35,406 bases of DNA from an uncultured Lachnospiraceae bacterium (lineage in GTDB: Bacteria > Bacillota > Clostridia > Lachnospirales > Lachnospiraceae). The notes under the pieces were generated by a model. It made no database searches and was not told the DNA's origin. It was given only the letters and a program-made list of their open reading frames with translations. This document shows positions 23,731 through 33,018 of the stretch, piece after piece; position 1 is the first letter of the stretch; every line of letters begins with the position of its first letter. The translations under genes were made by a program, and so were the position numbers. The stretch lies in NCBI GenBank assembly GCA_902774725.1, contig CACYJP010000008.1:1-35406 (forward strand). Direction: 5' to 3'.

Positions 23731-24501
23731 ATGGAATATTCGGCAACATATAATACCGATATAGGTATTAGGAAAAGTACAAACCAGGATTCTACAGCTA
23801 TTCGTATTGTAGATACACCTGAGGGGCAGGTGGCTTTTGCGATTGTTTGTGACGGAATGGGTGGACTGGCTAAGGGTGAGCTTGCGTCCAAGGAAGTAAT
23901 TACCGCGTTCTGCCGCTGGTTTGATGAAGAGTTCATAACACAGGTGTTGGATGATTCGTTCTCACCACTCAGACTCAGGGATGATTGGAACAGTATCATT
24001 CAGACAGAAAACAGACTGCTTAGTGTATATGGATCGGATAACAACATAATGCTTGGAACAACAGTGTCCGCAATACTCATGTACAGAAATGATTTTTACA
24101 TAGTTCACGTAGGAGACAGTCGTGTTTATGAATTACATGATTCTGTAAGGATACTCACAAAGGATCAGACCTTCGTTGCAAGGGAGATTGCCGCAGGAAG
24201 AATGACTCCTGAAGAGGCAAAGATTGACCCGAGAAGAAGTGTACTCCTGCAGTGTGTCGGAGCATCCGCAAAGGTTACTCCGGATTTCCTGAAGGGTAAG
24301 ATTCAGAGAAATGCAGTTTATTTTGTTTGTTCGGATGGATTCAGACACCAGATCTCCGAGGAAGAGATAATGGAAAAACTCGGACCTGATAATGCTGCAA
24401 ATATGGAAGAACTTAAGTACGGTTGTGTTTATCTGACTGAGCTCGTAAAGAACCGTAAAGAGACTGATAATATTACTGTAGCAGCAATAAAGACTAAATG
24501 A
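23731..24501 (+). CDS. PP2C-family Ser/Thr phosphatase
   Basis: Metal-dependent protein phosphatase, most likely reversing the kinase encoded next. The 256 residues cover one PP2C catalytic domain: D20 in STNQDS, D41-G42 in VCDGMGG (metal ligands), GDSRVY at about 130, SDGF at about 203, and the last metal Asp in ETDNITV near 248. There is no membrane segment, so it is cytoplasmic. GAAGGGA overlaps the end of the previous gene and the ATG touches its stop codon, indicating coupling. The kinase gene follows 13 bp later. Such PP2C/kinase pairs (PrpC/PrkC, PstP/PknB) usually govern cell-wall growth and division in Gram-positive bacteria. Confidence 0.94.
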   Translation: MEYSATYNTDIGIRKSTNQDSTAIRIVDTPEGQVAFAIVCDGMGGLAKGELASKEVITAFCRWFDEEFITQVLDDSFSPLRLRDDWNSIIQTENRLLSVYGSDNNIMLGTTVSAILMYRNDFYIVHVGDSRVYELHDSVRILTKDQTFVAREIAAGRMTPEEAKIDPRRSVLLQCVGASAKVTPDFLKGKIQRNAVYFVCSDGFRHQISEEEIMEKLGPDNAANMEELKYGCVYLTELVKNRKETDNITVAAIKTK

Positions 24502-24514
24502 TGGAGTTGAAGAT

Positions 24515-26668
24515 ATGTTAAAAGAGGGTACCGTCTTAGACGAAAAATATGAGATCCTTAGACAAATAGGTGAGGGTGGTATGTCCATCGTTTATTTGGC
24601 AAGAAATAACCGAATGAACATGCAGCTCGCAGTTAAGGAAATCAAAAATGATGGTTCAAAGAGTACAGAAATCCTTCTCAAGGGACTTGAGAGAGAGGCA
24701 AATATTCTTAAGGATGTGGACCATCCGGTTATTCCCAGAATTATAGATATAGTTAAGCATGCCGGAACTATCTGCGTTGTTATGGACTTCATAGAAGGTG
24801 AGAACCTGGCAGATAAGCTGAAGGAGGTTGAGAGATTCTCACAGGAGCAGGTTATTGAATGGGGACTTGAGCTTGCATCAGCTCTTGAGTATCTGCACTC
24901 GATGAATCCGCCTATCATCTATCGTGATATGAAGCCTTCAAATGTAATGCTCAAGCCTGATGGCGGAGTTAAGCTGATAGACTTCGGTACAGCCAAGACC
25001 TATGATATAGAGAATAATGCCGATACAACTGCACTTGGAACCAGAGGATATGCGGCGCCTGAGCAGTTTGGTGATGCACAGGGACGTGGTATCTATAAAA
25101 CAGATGCGCGTACTGATATATATAACCTCGGTGCAACACTGTACCATATGGTAACAGGAAAAAATCCTCAGGAACCTCCTTATGAGATGGTGCCTATCAG
25201 AGAAGTGGATCCTATGCTTTCTACAGGACTTGAGCAGATAATTCTCAGATGTACAAAGCCGAATCCAAATGAGAGATATCAATCATGCTCTGAGCTTATA
25301 TATGCACTTGAACACTATACTGAGCTTGATGACAGTTATATAAAGGCAAACAAGAAGAAGGTTCGTATATTTGCTACAACTGTAGCGCTTACACTTGTTT
25401 CTGCCGGCGTAGCTCTCTTCGGAAAATTCGGAATTGACAGGATTGCTTCCGACAACTACATCGCATATATAGAAGCAGGTAACGGATACAAGACAGATGG
25501 TATGTATCAGTCAGCTGCGAATGAATATAAAAAAGCATTTGAACTAGATGGAAAAGATGCTGAGGCATATATAAAATATATCGATACATTTATCGATTCT
25601 TCAAAAACGGTAAATGAAAAGGGTGACACAGAGCTGAAGCTTGAGGATGGACTGAATACAGTAGCAAACCGTGTTAAGAATAAATACGAAGGAATCGATG
25701 AAAATGATGAAGTTCTCTACAAGCTGGGACTTACGTACTTCACTGAGGTGAATGATTATGGAGCAGCTGCCAAGTACTTCAAGATGGTCGACAAGGCAGA
25801 TGAGGATTACGGTGAACTGGCTGATTATTATGGAAGCATTGCACTTATCCTTTCTAGTACAAATGTAAATGCTAATGAACTTATTGATAAGGTAAATGGC
25901 TTCGCTTCATATAATATAAACAGCTTTACAAATGATAATCCTCAGAAGTTTGAGAACTACAAAACTGTAGGAAAGATATATGTATCTTATCTGAACAACG
26001 AGGGTGTTCCGGGACAGGCCGAAGCAGTTATGACTCAGGCAGTAAAGGATCTGGCTGATTACACCGGAGAGGATGCGGCTGATTACTTCTTTGAATACAA
26101 CAGTGATCTTGCTGAGATATACTTCACACTTGGTGAAAAGGCAGAGAATGGAACGGAAAACTATAAGCTTGCACTTAACTATTATCAGGAGGTTGTAAGT
26201 CAGATAAAGGGTAAGGTTAAGCTGGATGAAGCTACTGATAATGAGACAGCAAAGGGACTTGTTCAGTCATATGTAAATAATCAGTGTAGAATAGCAGATA
26301 TCCATGCAAAGCTAGGTGATTCAGAAGCTGCGCTTAAGACATATCAGGATACTGAAGCTGAAATGGGCAGCGGAAATGCTCTTGCTGTGAAGGTTTATGC
26401 AGAACATCTTAATTATCTGTATACTACCTATGAAAGCAAACAGCAGGATCCTGGTAAGTGGACCGATAAGCAGAAGGAAGATATACTTGCTATATATCAT
26501 GAAGGAAATAAAATAGAGGGAATTGGATCTAATCCTACATGGATAAAGAGATCTTCAACAATGGATGGACTTGATGATGGTTCCCTTACTGAAGAAAAAG
26601 AAGAAACATCTGAAGAATCCTCTGAGGAAACTACAGAAGAGGCTGCTGATCAGGGAGAGGAGGAATAA
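24515..26668 (+). CDS. Transmembrane Ser/Thr kinase with TPR-like outer region
   Basis: Membrane-bound Hanks-type kinase. Residues 1-275 are the kinase: glycine loop GEGGMS at 19-24, K41, E61, catalytic D138 in YRDMKPSN (Tyr in place of the usual His), D156-F-G, and APEQ at 181-184. T171, T172 and T176 in the activation loop are likely autophosphorylation sites. One transmembrane helix lies at about 288-308 after KANKKKVR, which puts the rest outside. The outer part (about 310-690) has helical repeats like TPRs (GMYQSAANEYKKAFEL, DYGAAAKYFKMV, AALKTYQDTE) instead of the PASTA domains usual in wall-sensing kinases. It ends in a Glu-rich tail. GGAG precedes the ATG; the next gene starts 4 bp after the stop. 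What the outer part senses is unknown. Confidence 0.93.
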   Translation: MLKEGTVLDEKYEILRQIGEGGMSIVYLARNNRMNMQLAVKEIKNDGSKSTEILLKGLEREANILKDVDHPVIPRIIDIVKHAGTICVVMDFIEGENLADKLKEVERFSQEQVIEWGLELASALEYLHSMNPPIIYRDMKPSNVMLKPDGGVKLIDFGTAKTYDIENNADTTALGTRGYAAPEQFGDAQGRGIYKTDARTDIYNLGATLYHMVTGKNPQEPPYEMVPIREVDPMLSTGLEQIILRCTKPNPNERYQSCSELIYALEHYTELDDSYIKANKKKVRIFATTVALTLVSAGVALFGKFGIDRIASDNYIAYIEAGNGYKTDGMYQSAANEYKKAFELDGKDAEAYIKYIDTFIDSSKTVNEKGDTELKLEDGLNTVANRVKNKYEGIDENDEVLYKLGLTYFTEVNDYGAAAKYFKMVDKADEDYGELADYYGSIALILSSTNVNANELIDKVNGFASYNINSFTNDNPQKFENYKTVGKIYVSYLNNEGVPGQAEAVMTQAVKDLADYTGEDAADYFFEYNSDLAEIYFTLGEKAENGTENYKLALNYYQEVVSQIKGKVKLDEATDNETAKGLVQSYVNNQCRIADIHAKLGDSEAALKTYQDTEAEMGSGNALAVKVYAEHLNYLYTTYESKQQDPGKWTDKQKEDILAIYHEGNKIEGIGSNPTWIKRSSTMDGLDDGSLTEEKEETSEESSEETTEEAADQGEEE

Positions 26669-26671
26669 GCT

Positions 26672-27562
26672 ATGGGTATATATAATATAATGTTCTACGG
26701 CGGACTCATACTTACAGCTATATTCCTTATAGCGTCGATAATCATATTTATCAAAATGAGAATCCCTGAAGCGTTTGGTGTAGTTACCGGAAGAACTCAG
26801 AAGAAAGCGATTGAGGAAATAAGAACAGGAGGAAGGACGACAACCTCCGGTTCTAAGAGAAAGAAGATTGGAAGCATACAGGCAAGAGATATAAAGGTTT
26901 CCAATTCAGGTAAGAGTGCTCCGATCACCTCGCATACCGGTGCTCAGTCAAGTAATGTGTCCGGAGAAAGTGCTGAGAGCATTGCCAAAAGAGCTGCTGA
27001 GGATGCAAGAAGAAAGGTTCAGAGCAGCGAGGAGAAAGCAAGAAGAAATCTTGAGGAAGAATCAACAGAGGTTCTTACTTATAACGAAATGAAAACCAAA
27101 GGTGAGGCCAGCGAGGATCCTACAACGGTTCTCGAGATGGAACAGGCAACAGATATCTTATCACAGGGTAATGCCGAATACGGAGACGAAAGAGCAGATG
27201 ATGCTACAGATGTCTTAACAGGAAATGGCACAGTGGACGACAGAGAGCTTGTCGATGATGATCTCTTTGATGATGAGCCTGGTGATGAGAAGACGGACGT
27301 ACTTAGGTCAAGTTCCGGAAGTGCAAATCTCTATAACAAAGATCTGGATGATGATGTGGATAAAACGGATGTCCTTACAGCTGAGATGGAAGATCTGTCA
27401 GACAAGGATGTTTATGGAACATATAACCCAGAGACAACATCTGTACTGAGATCAGATATGGCTCCGGGTAGCGATTCGGTTAGGAAGAGCGGAGGTCTTA
27501 ATCGAGAAGGAATTAAAGTTTTATACAGTGAAACAATTGTTCATACAGAGGAAAGCTTGTAG
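26672..27562 (+). CDS. Membrane-anchored protein with seven T-x-[V/I]-L motifs
   Basis: No enzyme family recognised. One N-terminal transmembrane helix (residues 7-27) is followed by Lys/Arg, which places the 265-residue tail in the cytoplasm. The tail is polar and probably disordered, basic up to about 125 and then acidic. It carries seven T-x-[V/I]-L motifs starting at T132, T151, T160, T179, T208, T232 and T256, mostly after acidic residues (EKTDVL, DKTDVL). The last, ETTSVLRSD, closely resembles the ETTSVF phosphorylation site of mycobacterial GarA. FHA domains often read phosphothreonine with a hydrophobic residue at +3, here Leu. So I infer a kinase substrate and FHA docking scaffold. 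It is 4 bp after the kinase gene, and its AGGAGG lies inside the kinase gene. Confidence 0.85.
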   Translation: MGIYNIMFYGGLILTAIFLIASIIIFIKMRIPEAFGVVTGRTQKKAIEEIRTGGRTTTSGSKRKKIGSIQARDIKVSNSGKSAPITSHTGAQSSNVSGESAESIAKRAAEDARRKVQSSEEKARRNLEEESTEVLTYNEMKTKGEASEDPTTVLEMEQATDILSQGNAEYGDERADDATDVLTGNGTVDDRELVDDDLFDDEPGDEKTDVLRSSSGSANLYNKDLDDDVDKTDVLTAEMEDLSDKDVYGTYNPETTSVLRSDMAPGSDSVRKSGGLNREGIKVLYSETIVHTEESL

Positions 27563-27578
27563 GGAGGAGAGAGACGAT

Positions 27579-30500
27579 ATGATAAATAATAAGAAAGGAA
27601 AAGAGCATATGCCTAGACCGCTCAAAGTAAGAATTATTGCATTTCTTACTGCTCTTGCTATGGTCTTCTCGGTTATATACTTCGGTAACCGCAGTAAAAG
27701 CGTTGAAGCTGATACTCCGGCAAGTACTATAACAGATGGCGATTATGTGAGTGGCGTATATAATAATTCGGGTGATACAGAGGACATAACGATAAAAGTT
27801 CCTGCGACCGGAATTAAGTTTGCTGCTCCAACAGACAGTTCTGCTATAGAGACTGGAAATACTACACTTTATACTAGGGATAATACGAATTATTATCTGG
27901 ATGAGGGAAGTGTTCCGGGAACAGAAGATATTACTGAAGTCGCTGTGTCAGTAGAGTTTAAACGTGTATGGCGTCAAAATGTAGATGGATCAGGTGAGCT
28001 TCCGGCCACTATAAGTGATGGAAATACCATCTATCTGTTGCGCTATAATCTGCGTTATTATGAAGGCAGTAATGATTATACACCTGTTGATGCAGCTTCA
28101 TATGAATATGAGAAGCTTAAGTCAATAAGTATAGTATCATATGATCCGGAAGCTGACTTAAAGTTTAATGATTCGGCAAATCCTGCAACTCTTGAGGATA
28201 CTGATGTTACTGAGACTGCTTCAGTGAAGTATTATGGTACAGTATCATATGAAGTTGCCAAGGATGGAGAATCATCTCCAACAACATATACATCACTTTC
28301 TGCAGTTAATCAGGCGCTTGCAAAGCCGGTTACATCAGATGGTAGTTATACTATAACAAAGAATATAGTTGCACCTGCTTCCGGAGGAAGTGCATCAATA
28401 CTTTCAACATCCGTAACAGGTACAGTTAATAATTATCTTCTTACAGGATATAAGGCCAGCTATAAAGAAAGTGCTTCAGCTACTCCGACAACTATTACAG
28501 GAAGTATGGATGCGGCTACGTATGCTATAACAGTTCCTGCATCAGGTACACTTAGTGCAGCAGGTACTATAGATGTAGAGTTTTCGACAGATTCTGCGAT
28601 TGATACATCAAAAATAACAGTAACACCTTCAGGTGCCAGTGTTTCAACACCGACAGTTTCAAAGGGAACCGGAAATACTTATACATTTAATGTAGCTGCA
28701 GATCCTGAAAAGACAAACAATAAAAAGGTTGATTATAAAGTAGAATTAACTGATGATACTATAAACGAAGAGTTTACTGTTACTATTAATTATTCAGACG
28801 GACATCCTGTATTCTCTGAGGAGAAAATAGGTTCGGATGATGTAACAGCTACACAGGAAGTAGTTAATACTGAAACTGTAGAATTAAGTGCAAAGGTTAA
28901 AGTGGCAGACAGTAAAGCAAGCCTTGATGGAGGAGTTGTATTGGTAAATACTACCAGTGGAACTGATGAGACTGTAGCAACACTTACACCTTCAAGCGAT
29001 AAGGTAACCAATACAACAACTTTGGTACACGGTAACAATACATTTAAGATGAAGGCCACCAGCAAGTATGAAGGTGGTGCTGCCGGACTTTCAGGACAGT
29101 CAAAGGTCTTTGATATATTCTATGATGATACAAATCCTTATATCAACGGCGATCTGAGTGCTTCTCAGGGTAGTTCGGCTGTTACTGTAGAAAAGACGGA
29201 TTCAACTTATTCAATGACTGTATCAGCGATGACTGATTTAGATCTCTCATTCAATGTAGCTGATATGCAGAAGGACTTTGATGATTCTGATATAGATGGT
29301 AGTGGAGTAGAGTCTGTTACTGTTGATGGAAGCGCTGCTACTGTTACATCAGGAAGTGTATCCTATACTATTGCAAAAGATGAATCAAAAGCCGGCGGAG
29401 CAACAAGAACTGTTCCTATAGTAGTAAAGGATAACGCCGGAAATAAGAGTGATTATACAATTAACATCACATACCTTAATGAGAAGGCTGATATCAAGGC
29501 CGAGTTCAATAAGAGCTTTGTGGATGGTTCTCATTACATCAAGTGGGATGAAGGAAGTAAGAACGTTACAGTTACATTTACTATAGATACTATGTTTGAG
29601 CTTGCGGATGAAGCAAACGAAGGTATCATGCTGACTGTTGACGGAGCAACAACAAATATTACCGGTGAAGCATCAAGGACACCGACAGCAAGTGGTTATA
29701 CATATACAGTTTCCTATACATATCCAAATGTATCAAAAGCTGACTATGTTGTATCACTTAAGACCAAGAATATAAATGGATGTGAAACAACCTATAATGC
29801 TAAGGTCATAAGTATAGATATTACTGATCCGACTATTACAGTAGATACTATGGACAGCAGCTGGCATTATGATCTGTTCCTGAATGTAAGCGTTGGCGAC
29901 GCAAGTCCATCTTCAGGATTTGACTATGTTGATGCTACAGGAACAAAGGAAGCGAAGTATACAACAAACCCATTTATTGCTGAGGTTAACAAGTCCACAT
30001 CAACAGCAGGTACACCTGTTTCATTTACAGCGTATGACAAGGCAGGAAACAAGAGCGCTGAGTTTAAATGGACATACAAGATCGATCAGGATAAGCCTGC
30101 ACTTACACTCCAGATAGGAGGTAAGGATTATAAGGACGTTGATGGCAAGGTTATAAACGTAGCGGATCCTAAGATAGACTTTACAATGAGTGATGCACTC
30201 AGCGGAATCATCAATCCGAATGCTAAGTCATTTAAGGTTGATGGAAACACCTATCCTGTTGCATATGCAGGAAAGAGTCTCAGTGAGATAATAGGTGGCA
30301 CTGTTGATCCATCACATCAGTATACAGTAGAGATACATGCAACAGACCAGGTTGGTAACAGTGAAACCTATACAACAAAGTTTACATGTGATAACAAACC
30401 ACCTGAAATCACAGGACAGATAAACAATACTGCAAAGAAGGCTAAATACCCTACATGCTTCAATGAAAATGTTTCTCTTACAGTTACAGTAACTGATCAC

Positions 30501-32846
30501 AATATCAATACTATTGATATAGTAGATACCGAGGGACATAACATCAAGAAGAGCTCAACGCAGGATGGTAATAAGACAATCTATACCATCAATGCTACGA
30601 GCGAAGGTAAATATAATATCAAGGTTACAGCGACTGATAAGGCCGGACTTTCAACAACATGGACACAGGCGTTTACTATTGATAAGACAGAGCCTGATGT
30701 TACAACACAGCTTAATGGAAGCAATTACACAGCATCAAACAGCTACAATACAACTGTTACAACAGGTGTTGTTGTAAATGATACAAATGAGGATCCTTCA
30801 GATGTTGTTGTAACAATGCTTAGAGATAAGCCTGAGGGCGGACAGGAAACAATAAATAAGACCGGTAAGGGACCTTTCACTGTAAGTGATGATGGATTCT
30901 ACAAGGTAACATATGTTGTTACTGATAAGGCCGGAAATAAGACAACCAAGGAAATCGGATTTACTGTAGATAATACAGCACCTGTTAATAACCTGTATGT
31001 ACTTACAGATAATCCTTCAAAGGTTGATTCTTATCATAATAACTATGTAAATGTACACAACGTATTTACTGAGCATTCAAATCAGGAAAACTATGCGTAT
31101 GGTCAGTATTACAACACTGATGTAACTGTTGAACTTAACTATTTCGATTACAATCTGAATTCGGTATATGTAACCGACAGAGGTGCAGAGCTTAGTCCTA
31201 CATGGACAGAGAAGAATGGCTATGGTAAGGCTACTATCACATTATCTTCTGAAGGTTATCATGAGATAAAGATCTGGACTGACGATCTTGCAGGAAACTC
31301 TGCAGATGATACAGAGGTTGGACAGAAGATCAGATTTACTATCGACAAGACATCTCCTGTTATATCAACTACACTTAATGGTGCAGGATATGCAGAGGGC
31401 TCAGGTGTCAGATATCTGACAACAAATGGTACAGTCGGAGTTACAGTAAGTGATACAAATGTTGATGAAAAGGATCTTAAGAGAATCTACAGAATAACAC
31501 CTCCGGGTGGAGCAACAAGAACCGGTGAGGATTATGTAAGTCCGGGAAGTGAGACATATCAGGAAGAAGCTGATTATCAGGTTCAGTATGTTGCAGTTGA
31601 TAAGGCAGGTAACTCAAGCTCTGTAAGAACAGTTGAGTTCAGAGTTGATAAGACAGCACCACAGCTTAGTATATCAAGTGTCGGAGCTACATCAACAGCC
31701 GGTTCAGTAAGCATATCCTTCAATGTTAAGGAAGCTTTCTACTGGGATATGAATTCTGTAACTATTAAGATCTATAAGAAAAAGGACGGAAGCGGAGAGA
31801 CACTTGAGAAGACTATAGATATGAAGCCGAAGTCATCAAATGATTCAACCAGCTATACCTTTACTGAGGATGCTGAGTACAGAATCGAGTTTACAGCCGA
31901 GGATAAGTGTGGAAACAAGGCAACAACGGACTATACATTTATCAAGGATGGAACTGCACCACGTATCGTGCTTTCAGGTGTAGGTAATTATGATAAGACA
32001 GATAAGAATGTCGAGCTCATGCTTACAATTGATGAAGACTTCTACACATCAAACAAGGTTACACTTAAGGGTACGAGAACTGATATAGATGGTAAGAAGA
32101 ACGAAATCACATTTGATGATTTTGCTCCAAACAGATCAAAGGTTTCTGAGCTGAAGCAGCTCTTCGATAAGGATGGTATTTACGACATAGAGGTTACATC
32201 AGTCGATAAGGCCGGAAATAAGTCCACGAAGAATGTTCACTTCACAATTGATAAGACACCTCCAAAGATCGGTGATCTTTCAAAGTATGACAAGAAGATG
32301 CTCAGAGAGTTCAAGTGGGATATAGATCTCAATAAGCTTGTAACTGACCTTACAGTTTGCGAGATAACACTTTACCTTGACGGTGTTGAGTATGATGGTG
32401 TATCACCTATCGAGGACGGATCACACGTTCTTAAGGTTGAGGCCGTTGATGAAATGGGACATAAGTCTTCCAAGGAAGTAACATTTGTCCTTGATTCAAA
32501 GGGACCAAACATCATAGTTTCAAATGTCGAGGATCAGGATGTATTCTACGAAGCGAAGGATATCGGAGTTTCTGTACAGCTTGATGAGGATATGCTTGAT
32601 GAGGTTCAGCTTAATGGTTCTGCTGTTACTGTAACAGATAATCAGGCTACTATGAAGATAGACAAGAAGGGTGATTATACTCTTACAGCTAAGGCACACG
32701 ATGAGGCAGGAAATGAATCATCTATAAGTATCAAGTTCACCTTCGGAAGTGAGATGAATCTCTGGATGATAATCGGAATTGCCGGAGGAATCATACTTCT
32801 TCTGCTTATACTTCTTCTTATTATCAGAAAGAAGAGAAGCTGGTAA
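27579..32846 (+). CDS. Giant Ig-like-repeat surface protein with C-terminal membrane anchor
   Basis: Cell-surface protein of 1755 residues. A basic N-terminus and hydrophobic stretch (about 17-35, ending NRSKSVEAD) serve as signal peptide or anchor. From about residue 550 on, at least ten bacterial Ig-like domains follow, each with the junction D-K-T-x-P (DKTEPDV, DNTAPVN, DKTSPVI, DKTAPQL, DKTPPKI) and a D-x-A-G-N core (DKAGNKS, DNAGNKS). The first 500 residues are Thr/Ser-rich beta-type sequence. The last 30 residues are a transmembrane helix ending in RKKRSW, with no LPXTG motif, so the protein is membrane-anchored, not sortase-linked. ATG 27579 has GGGAGGAG about 9 nt before it; upstream in-frame ATG 27528 overlaps the preceding gene and has no ribosome binding site. 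Role unknown, likely adhesin or stalk. Confidence 0.87.
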   Translation: MINNKKGKEHMPRPLKVRIIAFLTALAMVFSVIYFGNRSKSVEADTPASTITDGDYVSGVYNNSGDTEDITIKVPATGIKFAAPTDSSAIETGNTTLYTRDNTNYYLDEGSVPGTEDITEVAVSVEFKRVWRQNVDGSGELPATISDGNTIYLLRYNLRYYEGSNDYTPVDAASYEYEKLKSISIVSYDPEADLKFNDSANPATLEDTDVTETASVKYYGTVSYEVAKDGESSPTTYTSLSAVNQALAKPVTSDGSYTITKNIVAPASGGSASILSTSVTGTVNNYLLTGYKASYKESASATPTTITGSMDAATYAITVPASGTLSAAGTIDVEFSTDSAIDTSKITVTPSGASVSTPTVSKGTGNTYTFNVAADPEKTNNKKVDYKVELTDDTINEEFTVTINYSDGHPVFSEEKIGSDDVTATQEVVNTETVELSAKVKVADSKASLDGGVVLVNTTSGTDETVATLTPSSDKVTNTTTLVHGNNTFKMKATSKYEGGAAGLSGQSKVFDIFYDDTNPYINGDLSASQGSSAVTVEKTDSTYSMTVSAMTDLDLSFNVADMQKDFDDSDIDGSGVESVTVDGSAATVTSGSVSYTIAKDESKAGGATRTVPIVVKDNAGNKSDYTINITYLNEKADIKAEFNKSFVDGSHYIKWDEGSKNVTVTFTIDTMFELADEANEGIMLTVDGATTNITGEASRTPTASGYTYTVSYTYPNVSKADYVVSLKTKNINGCETTYNAKVISIDITDPTITVDTMDSSWHYDLFLNVSVGDASPSSGFDYVDATGTKEAKYTTNPFIAEVNKSTSTAGTPVSFTAYDKAGNKSAEFKWTYKIDQDKPALTLQIGGKDYKDVDGKVINVADPKIDFTMSDALSGIINPNAKSFKVDGNTYPVAYAGKSLSEIIGGTVDPSHQYTVEIHATDQVGNSETYTTKFTCDNKPPEITGQINNTAKKAKYPTCFNENVSLTVTVTDHNINTIDIVDTEGHNIKKSSTQDGNKTIYTINATSEGKYNIKVTATDKAGLSTTWTQAFTIDKTEPDVTTQLNGSNYTASNSYNTTVTTGVVVNDTNEDPSDVVVTMLRDKPEGGQETINKTGKGPFTVSDDGFYKVTYVVTDKAGNKTTKEIGFTVDNTAPVNNLYVLTDNPSKVDSYHNNYVNVHNVFTEHSNQENYAYGQYYNTDVTVELNYFDYNLNSVYVTDRGAELSPTWTEKNGYGKATITLSSEGYHEIKIWTDDLAGNSADDTEVGQKIRFTIDKTSPVISTTLNGAGYAEGSGVRYLTTNGTVGVTVSDTNVDEKDLKRIYRITPPGGATRTGEDYVSPGSETYQEEADYQVQYVAVDKAGNSSSVRTVEFRVDKTAPQLSISSVGATSTAGSVSISFNVKEAFYWDMNSVTIKIYKKKDGSGETLEKTIDMKPKSSNDSTSYTFTEDAEYRIEFTAEDKCGNKATTDYTFIKDGTAPRIVLSGVGNYDKTDKNVELMLTIDEDFYTSNKVTLKGTRTDIDGKKNEITFDDFAPNRSKVSELKQLFDKDGIYDIEVTSVDKAGNKSTKNVHFTIDKTPPKIGDLSKYDKKMLREFKWDIDLNKLVTDLTVCEITLYLDGVEYDGVSPIEDGSHVLKVEAVDEMGHKSSKEVTFVLDSKGPNIIVSNVEDQDVFYEAKDIGVSVQLDEDMLDEVQLNGSAVTVTDNQATMKIDKKGDYTLTAKAHDEAGNESSISIKFTFGSEMNLWMIIGIAGGIILLLLILLLIIRKKRSW

Positions 32847-32889
32847 GTCTTGAGTATTTTTGGCTAGAAATAAACTAATATGTTATATG

Positions 32890-32935
32890 CATGGGGCACA
32901 GGGGATTTCACCCGGTGCCCTATGTTTATATTTGT
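32890..32935 (+). terminator. Terminator of the long plus-strand run
   Basis: CAT-GGGGCAC (32890-32899) pairs with GGTGCCC-TATG (32914-32924), with an inner GGG/CCC pair around GATTTCA. TTTATATTTGTG follows. It is the first convincing terminator after the one at 15198. Confidence 0.72.
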
Positions 32936-33018
32936 GTTATAATATAGTACTGTAAGTGCGTAGTAGCAAAATAGATAAAGGGCAATAATAAAAACAATAA
33001 TAAAAACAGGAGACTTAT

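Noticed and set aside
27528..27578. Earlier start of the Ig-like protein at 27528
   Set aside because: It lies within the preceding gene, has no ribosome binding site, and the ATG at 27579 has a strong GGGAGGAG at good spacing.
32750..32846. Sortase sorting signal at the end of the Ig-like protein
   Set aside because: A hydrophobic helix and basic tail are present, but no LPXTG-like motif precedes them, so it reads as a plain membrane anchor.
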